A DNA stretch of 64,000 nt from Clavelina lepadiformis (GCF_947623445.1 NC_135247.1:19284501-19348500), one strand, 5' to 3'; shown: positions 11,901-22,631, counted from the stretch's first letter. Translations and numbers: made by a program. Notes: generated from the letters alone by a model not told the origin.

Positions 11901-14233
11901 TGCGATTACATTCGGAGGATTACTCGGTACAAATATCTCTGAAGCAGCCGATTTATTTTGATTAATCTTATCCTGCTAAACCAGAATTTGTGACTTAACA
12001 ATTGACTTTGTTAGGTGAGAAGACAGATAATTGGATGGGTGTGTCGGAGATGATATTGGGGTGCTGTATAGCTGGTTGCACGTTTGGGTTGTTTGGGGGG
12101 CAACCGTTCCTTATCATCGGATCCACCGGCCCCCTGCTCGTGTTTGAGGAGGCGGTTTACAAGGTGGGTGGTGAGTTCGTTGAAGACGCTCACGACCGAA
12201 ACTCAACTCATTGTGTTGTAGTTTTGCATCTCGAGCGGCCTGCCCTATCTTGCGAGTCGTACATGGATCGGTGCGTGGATCGCCATCATCAGCATTGTTG
12301 TTGTCGGGTTCGAGGGGTCGTTCCTCGTCAGATTCATCTCTCGTTTCACTCAGGAAATATTCTCTGTCCTCATCTCAATCATCTTCATCTACGAGACATT
12401 CCTCAAGCTTTCAAGGGTGGGCCGGGATTGAGTTCATGTCCGTTGTGAAATTCACATTTAGCACAGATTATCAGTTGAAGGATTTCTTTTGCAGATTTAT
12501 GACGCAAACCCTTTGCAAGGATCCTACTACACACCGGAGATGGTCTCGGCCCTGGGAAATTGCTCCAGCAACATGACCAGTAACAACACGTTTGGAAATT
12601 TGACCGATCAAGGTAAGATTTTTATTTATCCTTTCCACGGCTCTCATGTTAACTCAGTCAATGTCCAGGCGATGTCAGCGTGGCGCACCCCAACACGGCC
12701 TTGCTCTCAACGCTGCTCATGTTCGGGACGTTCATCATCGCCTACTTCCTCCGACAGTTCAAGTAAGAAGCTGCCAACATCTCATCATGTCACCGCTCAC
12801 ATCTTATTTCTTTCCAGGAATAGCAAATTCCTTCGAAGTTCCGTCCGTCGAACCATTGGAGATTTTGGGGTTCCGATCGCGATTGTTGCGATGGTTGCCA
12901 TTGATCTCGCTGTAGATGATGTCTATACCCAGGTACCTTGCAATCCTGTGCGTTAATCCTGGTGTGCCGCCTTCTCATTGCAGGTTGTTTTCAGAAACTC
13001 AACGTGCCTGAGGGAATATCTCCAACCGACGTGAGCAAGAGGGGTTGGCTGATCAACCCACTTGGACCCCCAGAAAATCCCCTTCCTGTGTGGATGATGT
13101 TTGCTGCCATCCTCCCCGCCTTCCTTGTCTTCATTCTCATCTTCATGGAGTCCCACATCACAGAGTGAGATCTATTACATCATAATGGTTGTGATTGTTG
13201 CGATGACGAGATGTTGCTTGCAGGATGATCGTCAGCAACAAGGAGAGAAACCTGAAGAAAGGAACCGGTTTCCACCTGAACTTGCTCGTGCTTGGAGTGC
13301 TCAATGTCGGTCTCTCCATCGTTGGAATGCCGTGGGTGTGCGCGGCTGCCATTCGCTCCATCACCCACACAAACAGGTTCCTGAGTGGATGAGAGTCAGT
13401 GGTAGAGTTGTGGTGAAATTGACCAACAATCTCCTTTCTCAGCTTGACCATCATGAGCAAGACTCAGGCCCCGGGAGACAAACCGAAGATAGAGGGCGTA
13501 CATGAGCAGAGGGTGACAGTTTTCATCGTAAACGCTTGTCTTGGTACGCACTTTTGTTTCGTTTGTGCCGACTAATGCTTTTATGACGTCATTTTGCTGA
13601 TTTGCAGGTTTATCAATTCTGATGCAGCCGGTGCTTGCTGAGATCCCGATCGCCGTCTTGTTTGGCGTCTTCCTCTACATGGGCGTCACCTCCCTCACCG
13701 GGGTGCAGTTCGTTGATCGTATCGAGATGATGTTCATGCCGTCCAAGCACTATCCCGACTTCAGCTACGTCAAAGTGGTGAGAGCACGTCGATGATGATT
13801 TCTATGCCATGTGGGAAGGAATGAGCTTTCTTGCAATTTCTATGTAAAGGTCCGTCCATGGCGAATCCACATTTTCACCTTCATTGAAATAATTTGCCTC
13901 GCTATGCTCTGGGTAGTGAAGTCAACGGCGGCACAAATCGCTTTCCCGTTTGCTCTGGTCATGACTGTTCCACTTCGCTACTTTGTTCTTCCAAAGTTTT
14001 TCTCCAAGCGAGAAATGGACGAGGTGAGATGTCGATGGACTTTCAATATTTTACACGTAGTTTAACACTAACTCCTCGAAGGTTGTTTACACTCACGACT
14101 ATGTCAATATGGTGTCTATGTAGATTACAGCTCTAATATCTTGTCATTTCCTCAGCTGGACAGTTCAGAAAGTAGAACGAGTGTAACGAGCACAGATATG
14201 GACGAATATAATGACGCTCAGATGCCAGATTAG
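2936..14233 (+). CDS. SLC4: SLC4 Na+-coupled bicarbonate transporter, 33 exons
   Basis: Membrane protein that moves bicarbonate with sodium to control cell pH. Coding exons: 2936-2954, 3414-3551, 4187-4302, 6668-6818, 7065-7169, 7382-7481, 7558-7663, 7733-7833, 7919-7973, 8057-8140, 8209-8266, 8331-8454, 8521-8638, 8698-8785, 8881-8999, 9062-9224, 9298-9436, 10686-10842, 10903-11026, 11151-11335, 11406-11670, 11717-11926, 12015-12163, 12222-12416, 12495-12612, 12669-12762, 12818-12932, 12995-13164, 13224-13376, 13443-13543, 13608-13777, 13850-14023, 14156-14233. They total 1414 codons. The cytoplasmic half contains [25 protein letters not shown] and a His7 run like the His/Arg-rich stretch of SLC4A7/8/10. 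The membrane half contains [13 protein letters not shown] and [12 protein letters not shown]. The N-terminal part is unusually long, with Ser, Lys and Glu runs. The intron after 8638 is GC-AG. The end of the 11406-11670 exon (about 14 residues after KITGG) is atypical and may be a wrong donor. The subgroup is inferred; the exact ortholog is not resolved. Confidence 0.93.
5762..5830 (+). repeat. Three tandem copies of a 23-bp unit
   Basis: Units at 5762-5784, 5785-5807 and 5808-5830 are identical except for the first base of the third. Each carries TGATGTCATCA, palindromic around a central base. It lies in the 2.4-kb third intron of the SLC4 gene, which otherwise shows no recognisable feature. 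Confidence 0.9.
9437..10685 (+). other. Long SLC4 intron, nothing recognised
   Basis: Intron of 1.25 kb between the exons encoding the end of the core cytoplasmic domain and the KHITPEAAF segment. An 83-codon open frame on the minus strand (10241-10492) has no family resemblance and is treated as chance. Confidence 0.6.
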
Positions 14234-15618
14234 ACTCGTTGCATTTAACTTTTATGGCTCTCACTACATTTGCTCGTTGTTAGTTCATTTGCTGCAGTAT
14301 TCTTCACTTTCCTTCCTCGGGGATATTTTTATCCCTGGTTAAAATCATTTTTTTGCTGTCATAATGCTCCAATAATTTCGACATTAGCATCAAGTATTAG
14401 TGTCTGCATTCCTTGCTAAACATTTCGTGTTCACATAAAACATTGTCTCTGATAAAATGTTTTGTGCAACACGCTGTGCTTGAAATTCACTGTTTCATGC
14501 AAATGACAGCAACAAAACAACTCGTTCTAAGGTTTCAAAAGCTTTAAACTTACCTTTGTTTTGCCAACTTGGTTGGATTCTGTGGAAAGTCATCTTAACT
14601 ACACATCGCACAGATATTGCTCAAGTATGTTGCAATTTTCACAACACAACGTTATCACAATTTGCCAAAACAGTTTATCTAAGTGTGCTTACAATATGCC
14701 AAAGAGGTTTTGATATTGCATTGACTGATGACAGGCCATGAGTGTAGAGTCGTTTATAAAACGCCAATTTAAATATGAAATCTTGACAACTAACCTGTTT
14801 TCTTCTAATGCAGTTGGACAGCAGTGGATAGAAGGAGGGGTATAATCTTTGTGTTTTGTTCTTTGAAATAATTCTTGCTTGACAAAGTGAAATGTGGTGG
14901 TTGTCAGTTTGTAGGGAGTTGAAGTTTTGTGTGTGGAAGTCTGTGCTTGAAAATTTTTGTGTCTCTCATGTGTGACGATAATTATTGAGTGTTTTCCTTC
15001 TATTACCATTGTGAGTGGTTTCATTTCTGACGTGGCTTCTGTCGCCTGAATGTCATAGAGAGAGTCTGGTTTGAAATTTTCTATTTTATAGTGACATGTA
15101 GCTATCTGCTGACATTAATACAACCATGAACTTCTGTTCAAGCATTGAAGAAATTTTCCCATATTTTTCTCACATTGTTGGATTTTCAAATATCTTTAAT
15201 GTTTTTTTTTCATATTGCAGCTCTGTTTAACACTACTTCAAATTTTGGGGTGTGCAATTTATTTAAAACTTCTGAACACTTCACTTCGGGCTACTCTGGG
15301 TGCTTTGTGTGAACTTTATTATTATTTTAAATGATCTGCAAGTTTATTGAATGGTGTTTAATGTTTTTTGTTTGATGAATGCGCCAATGATTCGTACATT
15401 TCTGTACATATCCTTACAACAAAGTTCTTGATCGATATAATTCTCACAATATTGTATATTAAAATGAATTAACAGTTTATGCTTTGTGTTTAACAAATTT
15501 GTAGAACTTAGAGATGGCAAGAAGTAAGGTGTGATTATAGCAGCTGTCAGGATAGTTCCTTGAGTGCGGTGTGAAAATATGCAAACATAAATGTTGGAAT
15601 CTACAAAGCAGCTGACAT
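14234..15618. other. 3' region of SLC4, convergent with FAD oxidoreductase
   Basis: AT-rich non-coding sequence that should hold the SLC4 3' untranslated region. A weak ATTAAA-type signal occurs near 15460 and no strong AATAAA was assigned. The next gene is on the opposite strand, so the two 3' ends face each other. Confidence 0.4.
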
Positions 15619-15624
15619 TTTATT
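15619..15624 (-). terminator. Poly(A) signal of FAD oxidoreductase gene
   Basis: AATAAA on the minus strand, 15 bases after the stop codon, implying a very short 3' untranslated region. Confidence 0.7.
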
Positions 15625-15638
15625 TCATAAAATTCACA

Positions 15639-16715
15639 TCAAAATCTATCAAGTCGAAAGGCGATGATATCAATGTCTGTTTCTTTTCCAGCAATTAATT
15701 CAGCTAAGGCCTTCCCTGTTGCAGGGGCGCTAAGAATCCCCCAACACCCATGACCTGCCCCAGAAAAAAGCCCCCTAACTCCAGGGACCCTCCCTATAAG
15801 CGGAAGACCATCATGGGTAAGTGGAAGGTAGCACGCCTGACCACAACTTACCTCTCCATCTTTGAGGAAACTTGAAACTGAATTCGACATTTCTTTAATT
15901 TTTTGACATGACCCCTCCGTGGGAACGACAGACTGAGGGGGAGGAAGAGCAGACGAGGGTTTTCGGTTTTCCGCCATCCCACAAATATAAACCTCCCCAT
16001 CGGGTCTGGGGTAAATTTCTGGTGAATATTCACCAAATTCCGTGAAGATAGCTTCAGCTGGAATTTCTTTGTAGGGCTTGATGGTAATGGAATGAGCTTT
16101 TTGTCCATAAATTGAAGGAAGACCAGATGCCCAGTCTGCAGCAATTCCAGTCCATGGTCCCATAGTTAACACCGCAGCATCACATTCAAGTGTGTCTCCG
16201 GATGATAAAGTGAGACCAGTGAGTTTGTTATTGCTCTGGAGGATTCCGGACACAGCAGCCCCTTCCATCACGTTCAAACCTTGACTAACATTATAGTTCA
16301 ACAAAGTTTCTACAAATTTAAAAGGGTGAAGCTGAGCTATGGTGTCAGTGGATCCGATCAACTTCAAGCTGTCAGCAACAACATTAGAACCATTAAGCCA
16401 TTCATGACAGGAGTTACCACTGCTGGCACCTTCACATAGATTTAATGAATACGCTTCAAGAGGTCGATAATCGTATTTTGATTTCCCATCTAATTTTATA
16501 GCAAGTTCCCGGTGCAAGTTAAAACTTATTTTGGCAAATTGTTCTAGAGCTGAACCACAGCACCAATCACGGGCAAGAAATCCTCCCGCTTTACCAGATG
16601 CCGCACAAGCAGTGCTACTTCCTTCTATTATTGTGGAGTTGATTCCATTTTCCAAAAGATAATGTGCCACACATGTTCCGATAACGCCCCCACCACATAT
16701 GGCAACTTTAACCAT
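15639..16715 (-). CDS. TDA3-like FAD-dependent oxidoreductase, intronless
   Basis: A 358-residue D-amino-acid-oxidase-fold flavoprotein in one uninterrupted exon. The N-terminus carries the dinucleotide-binding motif CGGGVIGTCVAHYL (G-x-G-x-x-G at about residues 8-13), followed by the acidic strand end at IIEG and the signature SGKAGGFLARDWCCGS. The C-terminus has DGLPLIGRVPGVRG and GAGHGCWGILSAPATGKA, which close the FAD site. This pattern matches the family of yeast TDA3 and its plant, fungal and bacterial relatives, whose substrate is not established. The start ATG (16713-16715) lies right before the FAD motif, as usual for the family. The lack of introns, among genes with many, suggests a retrocopy or a laterally gained gene, but base composition does not obviously differ. 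Alternatives are sarcosine or D-amino-acid oxidase relatives. Confidence 0.88.
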   Translation of the reverse strand: MVKVAICGGGVIGTCVAHYLLENGINSTIIEGSSTACAASGKAGGFLARDWCCGSALEQFAKISFNLHRELAIKLDGKSKYDYRPLEAYSLNLCEGASSGNSCHEWLNGSNVVADSLKLIGSTDTIAQLHPFKFVETLLNYNVSQGLNVMEGAAVSGILQSNNKLTGLTLSSGDTLECDAAVLTMGPWTGIAADWASGLPSIYGQKAHSITIKPYKEIPAEAIFTEFGEYSPEIYPRPDGEVYICGMAENRKPSSALPPPQSVVPTEGSCQKIKEMSNSVSSFLKDGEVSCGQACYLPLTHDGLPLIGRVPGVRGLFSGAGHGCWGILSAPATGKALAELIAGKETDIDIIAFRLDRF

Positions 16716-17605
16716 TACATAAGCCTCAAACTTTCAGCTCTAATAGCAGAAGGATAAAATAATTATCTAACGTCTTTGTGTGAATACTGGAATGTCAGAA
16801 TGTAGTCAAGTATCAGGGCAAAAACTCATCTGCAAAATAATAGTGTGCCATCATTCTATCAAAATCTAATCTTTATTCTTGGTCTGAGAAAAAACTTCCA
16901 GTTTTTGCACGACTTAAAACTCGACGATGTCAAATCCTGGTCACAGCGGCCACTGAGCTTCTCACCACCAGCAATTCTATCGAAACTACTGCACTTTTTC
17001 TTTCACCTTAAAAGCAGTAAGAGCTCGCTACACCAAATCAGCTAGGGATTGTCACATCCATGTTTCTGTATTTTGCACAATCAATCAATTTATTTTTCGT
17101 CAAAGGCGAAACGATAAATCAAGCCAGTTATTACAAACACGCGCCAATAAACATAAAAAGTGACAAAGCCGAGAAGGTTTCAAAACGTGTTCAAGAGAAA
17201 TAACGTTAATATTTGCTGGTGACAATTAGCACGGCCACTAAACCTATAATTAGTTAAATCCATAAAACACAAGTTTAAAAATCGAAAATTAAGCAGACGA
17301 GCAGTTGGTGTGTTCAAGCAACTGATGAATGAAAGTTGCTTGAATGCTGTACATCAGTGGATGGGAAAAGAAACCCCAATCCTGGCAAGAGCCCGGTTTC
17401 TGGTGGGCATAGCACTAAGGAGCAATGACCACCTATGGTCAGCTTCAAATTTTCACAATTGCCCCTTGAATCATGCTATTCCAAACAAATACTGAGCTAT
17501 TCCAAAAAATCATTTCAAACCCTTGATAATTTTATTTCTTGACTAAACTTGCCAACAAATAAACGTCGGTCTGTCCATTGCCACTTGCCAGTGAGAACAT
17601 TCTTC
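16716..17605. other. Upstream of FAD oxidoreductase; no gene seen
   Basis: AT-rich sequence holding the likely promoter of the minus-strand oxidoreductase. No further gene or repeat was recognised before the hAT target duplication. Confidence 0.5.
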
Positions 17606-17613
17606 CTTGGTAG
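17606..17613. repeat. Left 8-bp target-site duplication CTTGGTAG
   Basis: Identical to 19045-19052 on the other side of the hAT element. Confidence 0.93.
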
Positions 17614-17765
17614 CAGTGTTGCCACTCAAAAAAAGAAATTAACCCTACCAGCACACCTAAAAAAAACCTACATCTCCCTACGCAGTTTGAACAAAAAAAA
17701 AAAGAAATTTTGGCAGTTTTATGGCACTTTATAACTACTTTAGTTTCAGTTCAAAAGCACCAGAA

Positions 17766-18425
17766 CTAAAGTAGTTCAACATTTACTGACGTTTGTGTTT
17801 CCACTAATTGTGTTTCCCTTTTTAGCCTAATGAGTTGGTATAACTGTGTTCTTGGTGATCCATTGTATAAGTAGCGGACGTTTATACAAAAGATTTTATT
17901 CATTGATATATCTGATGCTTTATCACAGAGAATTGAAAAGCCTTTAGCTTCTTGTAGCTCTTGAATTAACCTTTCATGAGCATCAACAGCTAGACATTCT
18001 GTTAGTAGATATGTTGTTTTTGTCCGACCAGAGGTCATATCTTTTATTGCTTTGGAATCACTAGCAATATGCTTCAGGGTTGGTACCATGTATGACATGA
18101 AATTGAAAGAAATATTGCGTCTTGCAATTAAGGCCACAGTATTTAATTCAGCTTTGATGCAGCCTTGACTACTTGTGACATATTGCTCCAACGATGTGCT
18201 TCCAAGAACTTGTGCAGCATTTTGACAATGTTGAGCAGTTTTTGCATGCCTCATTAGTTCTGATTTCCCAGCAAGAAATGTCTTGTCACAAAATTGAAAA
18301 AATGCTTTTGATGCTCCCTGAGACGAAACTTTTAACCATCCTTGTGCCCAGTTTTCCTTTTCCCATTCTTTTCTGAAGCTTTGCGATCGAAACCTAGAAT
18401 TTTTGGATCTCACCTCTTTGGGCAT
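17766..18425 (-). pseudogene. N-terminal fragment of a hAT transposase
   Basis: An open frame of 219 residues from ATG at 18423-18425. It starts with a basic segment, then a BED-type zinc-finger-like stretch (QFCDKTFLAGKSELMRHA followed by KTAQH). The first cysteine of the usual CxxC pair is replaced (FFQFC), so zinc binding is doubtful. Next come an alpha-helical region (LNTVALIARRNISF, KHIASDSKAIKDM) and the start of the RNase-H-like catalytic domain, with the first acidic residue in ILCDKASDIS. It stops 150 bp from the transposon end. The other catalytic residues and the C-terminal dimerisation region of a full-length protein (commonly 600-700 residues) are missing. The frame itself is intact over its length. 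Confidence 0.85.
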
Positions 18426-18841
18426 TACCGTTGTCAACTTGTCAACAACCAGAATTATTGTAATTTAATGATAAAAGTATCGTATTCAAGATCACTTGAC
18501 TTGATCAAAACAAGATCACTTGATTCCTGTAATCCTGTCTGTTCAATCTGCTGATTCTGCTCATCTGCTGTCTCACAGTCTCACTCTCCAGTCTCCACCT
18601 GCTGGGCTTCTCCAACTCTTTTTGCAATTTACAATTATTAGTATAACCATAACCAAGACTTAAAACTAGGTCAGCCCTGACGTACAGCTTCAATCTGACA
18701 ATTTACTTAACTAAAGTGTCCATTGTTACAACAATGAGTCCATTGTTACTACATGAGATAGAACGCATTGTTTCATAATCTGATCAAACAACTCGTCTAG
18801 ACCGGGAAAATGCATGTCTAATTCAACAATGCTAATTCATT

Positions 18842-18867
18842 AAAGAGCCGCAGTTTGGCCACCCCTG
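18842..18867 (-). mobile_element. Solo hAT-type terminus nested in the hAT element
   Basis: On the minus strand this reads CAGGGGTGGCCAAACTGCGG, a typical hAT terminal repeat, followed by CTCTTTA. The next eight bases outside it (18868-18875, GCTTAGAC) would be a Buster-type target site. No partner end was found in the vicinity, so it is a truncated or rearranged copy. Confidence 0.6.
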
Positions 18868-19044
18868 GCTTAGACTATGTTTTTGTCATTATTCAGTAAA
18901 TTTATTATTTGAATTTATTTTCATTTTACTTTAAACAAAAGGAAATCTATGAATAAAGGTGAAAAACCCGTAGGGTCACCCTACACCCTACAAGGGGCCA
19001 AAAAACCCTACCGTAGGGTAAAATCCCTACGAGTGGCAGCCTTG

Positions 19045-19052
19045 CTTGGTAG
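19045..19052. repeat. Right 8-bp target-site duplication CTTGGTAG
   Basis: Matches 17606-17613 exactly, marking the insertion boundary of the hAT element. Confidence 0.93.
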
Positions 19053-19349
19053 TAGCTTTGCTAAATATACGATTTTTATTAGTTTCAAAACGGGGGAAGT
19101 TACAGGCTGAAGACGGAGGAAAAATACCTTGATATTAAATAATAAATAACAATTTCCAGGAATTATGTTTTCAAATTATTATTTAAAATTTTTTTTAATT
19201 GATATGACTTATTGTTTGGATACTGTAAGTCAGTACCAACACTTTGTATCTATTTTTATGCTTGATAAAATTTTTCCTGACAATTTATAATAAATATTTA
19301 AGGGCAGGGTACCACATTTAATCGACCTGTCAGCATTTGGAAGAAAAAT
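19053..19349 (+). other. RPL12 promoter region
   Basis: AT-rich sequence between the hAT insertion and the RPL12 5' end. No other element was identified. Confidence 0.4.
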
Positions 19350-19361
19350 CTTCCTCTTTCC
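19350..19361 (+). promoter_or_regulatory. Likely 5' TOP pyrimidine tract of RPL12
   Basis: The tract CTTCCTCTTTCC lies 43 bases before the start codon. Ribosomal protein mRNAs usually begin at a C within such a tract (terminal oligopyrimidine), which places them under TOR/LARP1 translational control. The start site itself was not observed. Confidence 0.5.
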
Positions 19362-19404
19362 GAAGCCGAAGTGTTTGAGTTGATTTGTTTAATCTGTGTG
19401 AATC

Positions 19405-21557
19405 ATGCCGCCCAAGTTTGATCCAAATGCGATATTATTTGGTAAGTGATGTCAGTAATTTTATTGTAACTTTGAAATCAATTTGAATGCTGTAATGTCT
19501 CGCCCGGTTTTTATGCCCAAGTATGTCTAAAACCGGTATTCAAGAATGCTTTCCTATCAAAATCTGAATGTTTTTGGTTATAATTTATCTAGATGTCCTA
19601 CAATGTGTTTCAAAGTCTACGAAATATTGTAACATTGAGTGGAACAAAAAATGCAATGAGTAAAGTTTATCAAATGACATTGTACCGTACAATGCTGTGT
19701 AGGAATAAATTTAAATCATACGCACAGGAATCGCACGCAGTAGATCTTACTTTTTTGCCTCGTGATGCGTAGCAGCAAAGATCAAATTTACTTTTGAATG
19801 GACAAGTGTGTGCTTGTCAGAAGTGGTCTTACATCATTACACACCAGACTGTTGGTGTGCAGCACTTCGACTCATGCTTGTACAGTTTAACAGTCCATTG
19901 CCGTTTTGTATAAGTTTATATTAAGCAGTTCAAAGATTCCAGCAATAAAGTTTTAAGTTTATCTCAGGTGTGCACAGAAGTAAGCGCAAGTTTTCAAAGA
20001 AATTAGAATTAGTACAATCACTAATCATGGTTTTTAATTTTAGTTTACCTTCGAGTGACTGGTGGTGAAGTTGGTGCAACTGCGTCTCTGGCTCCCAAGA
20101 TTGGTCCTTTAGGTCTCAGTCCAAAGAAAGTTGGAGATGACATCGCAAAAGCCACGCAGGACTGGAAGGGGCTCAAGATCACCGTCCAACTCAGGATCCA
20201 GAACAGGTCGATTTCTATGTTTATGGAAATAATTAAGTTTATATGCACAATGTGAATCACTCGGGACTGGTTAGTAGCAATACAAACGTGTCACGCTTTA
20301 CAAATTGCATATGAAATTTTTCCATTCTTGCAGTCTTATATGTGGGCAAATAAAAGCACGATTGATATTTTGCACATGTCCATGGTTTAGTTGCTGTGCA
20401 AATAATTTTCTGACAAACTGACATGTTTTTCACACAATAAAAATGAGCGCAAGTTTTTTGAATTTCTTCATTCAATTCCCAGATGATGAAAAGTACGGCG
20501 CAGTGAGACAAAGCTTCAACTTTGTTTATCCATCAGTTAATCAATTTAAATTTCAGATAAAATTCTCTAAATACATAAAAGCATATTTTGTCATTTTTTT
20601 AACGGATAAATGATGTTGAAGTTTTTTCAATGATCTATTTAACCGACCACTGATGGGCCTGCATCATCGTAGGCATCGAAATCATGTAATTTGGATTTGT
20701 TTTGAATAATTTTTCATTGATTTAGACAAGCGACAGTGACGGTTGTGCCGACTGCTTCCTCCCTCATCATCAAAGCGTTGAAGGAACCTCCGCGAGATAA
20801 GAAGAAGGTCAAGAACAGTAAGTAGCTCGTCACTGCCTGGAACACGACCCCTGGCCCTCGCTGATGTGTTCCATGCAGTGGCCGGCTTCATATGGTCGGG
20901 GTTGGCAACCCATCCACACTGCCAGCGTGCAGTGAATATAAACGCCGTCGGTGAGCAGACATCGTCATCAAAGCGTGTATATTTGATGTCTGTGGTTTTT
21001 AACTATTAATTGCTGATTCGATGCTTAGTCAAACACAACGGCAACATCACAGTCGACGACATTTTCAACATCGCTCGAACAATGAGGGAGAGATCAATGG
21101 CTCGATTCTTCTCCGGGACTTGCAAAGTGAGTATGGTGTTTATGACGTCTATTTACTTCATTTCTCAGCTCACTTATCTATTTTACCGGAAGCTACAATT
21201 AAACCTGAGGCTTAAAATGTATGATGCATTGTTGGAAAAATAATAGTGCTATATGTAAGTTTAAATTGTCAATATTGGCGAAACAATCCACACAGGAGCT
21301 TCAAGTGATTCGCTTAAACAGATAATTTTAAAAATTACATTATTTTCTAACAGCATAGTTGTTTGAAGATAAACTTATTTTTGCATCGCCCGAGTCGCAT
21401 AGTTTGCAAATTTGACGATTATAATCTAGTAAGAAATTCTCGCGTTTAGGAAATCCTTGGCACTGCACAAAGCGTCGGATGCACAGTGGATGGGAAACCC
21501 CCTCATGCGATAATCGAGATGATCGACGATGGCGAGCTTGAATGCCCAGATGAATGA
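19405..21557 (+). CDS. RPL12: 60S ribosomal protein L12 (uL11), 5 exons
   Basis: Protein of the ribosomal P-stalk base, where it binds 28S rRNA and supports translation-factor GTPases. Exons 19405-19441, 20044-20206, 20726-20817, 21029-21126 and 21450-21557 give 165 residues, the same length as the vertebrate protein. It starts [10 protein letters not shown] and continues with [34 protein letters not shown] and [11 protein letters not shown]. The C-terminal rRNA-binding part has [29 protein letters not shown] and [15 protein letters not shown], and ends [11 protein letters not shown]. All splice sites are GT-AG and phases match. A strong RNA hairpin sits in intron 3. The hAT element lies about 350 bp upstream, close to the promoter. 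Confidence 0.98.
20831..20942 (+). ncRNA. Candidate intronic structured RNA (H/ACA-like)
   Basis: In RPL12 intron 3, 20831-20836 pairs with 20875-20880 (CACTGC/GCAGTG) and 20838-20845 pairs with 20866-20873 (TGGAACAC/GTGTTCCA). The stem has 14 pairs with one mismatch and a 20-base loop. An H-box-like ATATAA is at 20937-20942. A second hairpin follows (20956-20963 with 20985-20992). The human RPL12 gene hosts the H/ACA RNA SNORA65 in an intron, so a guide RNA is plausible. I did not find a convincing terminal ACA or rRNA complementarity. Confidence 0.28.
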
Positions 21558-21599
21558 GCCTCAGCGCAGGTGACTTGTGCAAAAAACCCGCCATTCTTG

Positions 21600-21605
21600 A
21601 ATAAA
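21600..21605 (+). terminator. RPL12 poly(A) signal
   Basis: AATAAA 43 bases downstream of the RPL12 stop codon. Confidence 0.75.
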
Positions 21606-22607
21606 CCATGAAAATGTAAAGTTTTGTGAATTCTTTCCATCGAGAAGGTCGATGTTGAACAGGGTTCGACCGAAGCTGACCATATACCTGAAGCAGAATT
21701 GTGAGGTAGTTAGTGCGTTGGCGTTTTTTATTCATTGCTCGAACCCGGTAGGTGGAGGAAATGCTGTGATATCGGTTTTTGCAGTGTCGGGTTGAACCTG
21801 ACTAAAAATGCGACCCGGACAACGTCGTCATTACGAGACTTCATGAACGAGCGCTAAAGACGTGGTAGTTTACTGGAATGGCAAAACCTACACAAGCAAA
21901 ATGGATCGCTTTCTTCCTACTAACTTTCAAGATATGCAGCCGCCGAAACATCGATTACAGCTAATGTTGGTGCTTGTACTCCCGGGCGTCAACAAACATA
22001 CGAAGCGGGAAAAGGAAACGATCTTGGGTTCGTCCTTGAACGTCATCGCAGCTTACCGAATGCCCCAAACAAAGTAATCGCTTAAAAGTCAAAATATTTG
22101 CCAACCCCCCCAAAAAAAAATTTTGACTACGTCACTGACCAGCAGTGCTTTTGTTGGAATCCTATTCTAGCATAGCGCAAAGGTTAAAATGTTAAGCACC
22201 CGCAGTGCTTTTGTTTGGAATTTGCAGCAGGCTCACAAAATTATTATGGTTCAAACAAGTTCGCAATTGGGGTAACACCAGGTTTAATTGATGGCGATTA
22301 ACATAGTATTGGAATGTGAAATAACAATTGACAACATCCCGTGTACGCGCCAATAAAAACCTTCAATCTTAAAAATTAAACCGGTACCTTAAGATTTGGG
22401 AAAAATACGAAAATGTTTTGAGATTCGGTTCTTTAGGTTAGGATGTGCACCCCTAGTCCACTTGCTTCCAGCCCTGTTTTAACACGACTTGATTGACAGT
22501 TAATTCGTCATAAATGTTTTAGCCTGTACTAAATCATGCGTAACACGATGTCATCAAAAGAATCCTGCTGAGACTTAAAAATTTAGACATTGTAGTTTTT
22601 ATAAACC
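21606..22607. other. Intergenic between RPL12 and GPCR 3' ends
   Basis: No gene was recognised. At 22096-22139 there is a C-run, A-run and then GACTACGTCACTG. Its reverse complement begins CAGTGACGTAGTC, a shape seen at ends of some hAT-like elements, but no partner end was found. A diverged direct repeat around GCAGTGCTTTTGTT occurs near 22142 and 22203. Confidence 0.4.
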
Positions 22608-22613
22608 TTTATT
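22608..22613 (-). terminator. GPCR poly(A) signal
   Basis: AATAAA on the minus strand, 19 bases beyond the GPCR stop codon. Confidence 0.7.
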
Positions 22614-22631
22614 TTTAATTAATGAAAACAG

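Larger units (their letters stand above)
17614..19044 (-). mobile_element. hAT DNA transposon, internally deleted, 1431 bp
   Basis: The ends read CAGTGTTGCCACTC on the left and, reverse complemented, CAAGGCTGCCACTC on the right (11 of 14 match). They are flanked by an exact 8-bp duplication CTTGGTAG. Terminal inverted repeats starting CA(G) and 8-bp duplications are hallmarks of hAT elements. Subterminal TAGGG/CCCTA motifs near both ends (for example 18971-19030) resemble the clustered transposase-binding motifs known in hAT ends. The element carries only the N-terminal part of a transposase, so it is non-autonomous. A second hAT-type terminus lies inside it at 18842-18867, so it may be composite. 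Confidence 0.9.

Noticed and set aside
14689-15024. A 111-codon minus-strand open frame downstream of SLC4
   Set aside because: Low-complexity Thr/His-rich reading of AT-rich 3' sequence with no recognisable features.
21340-21735. A 131-codon open frame antisense to RPL12
   Set aside because: It is the complement of the last RPL12 exon and its flanks, with no family resemblance.
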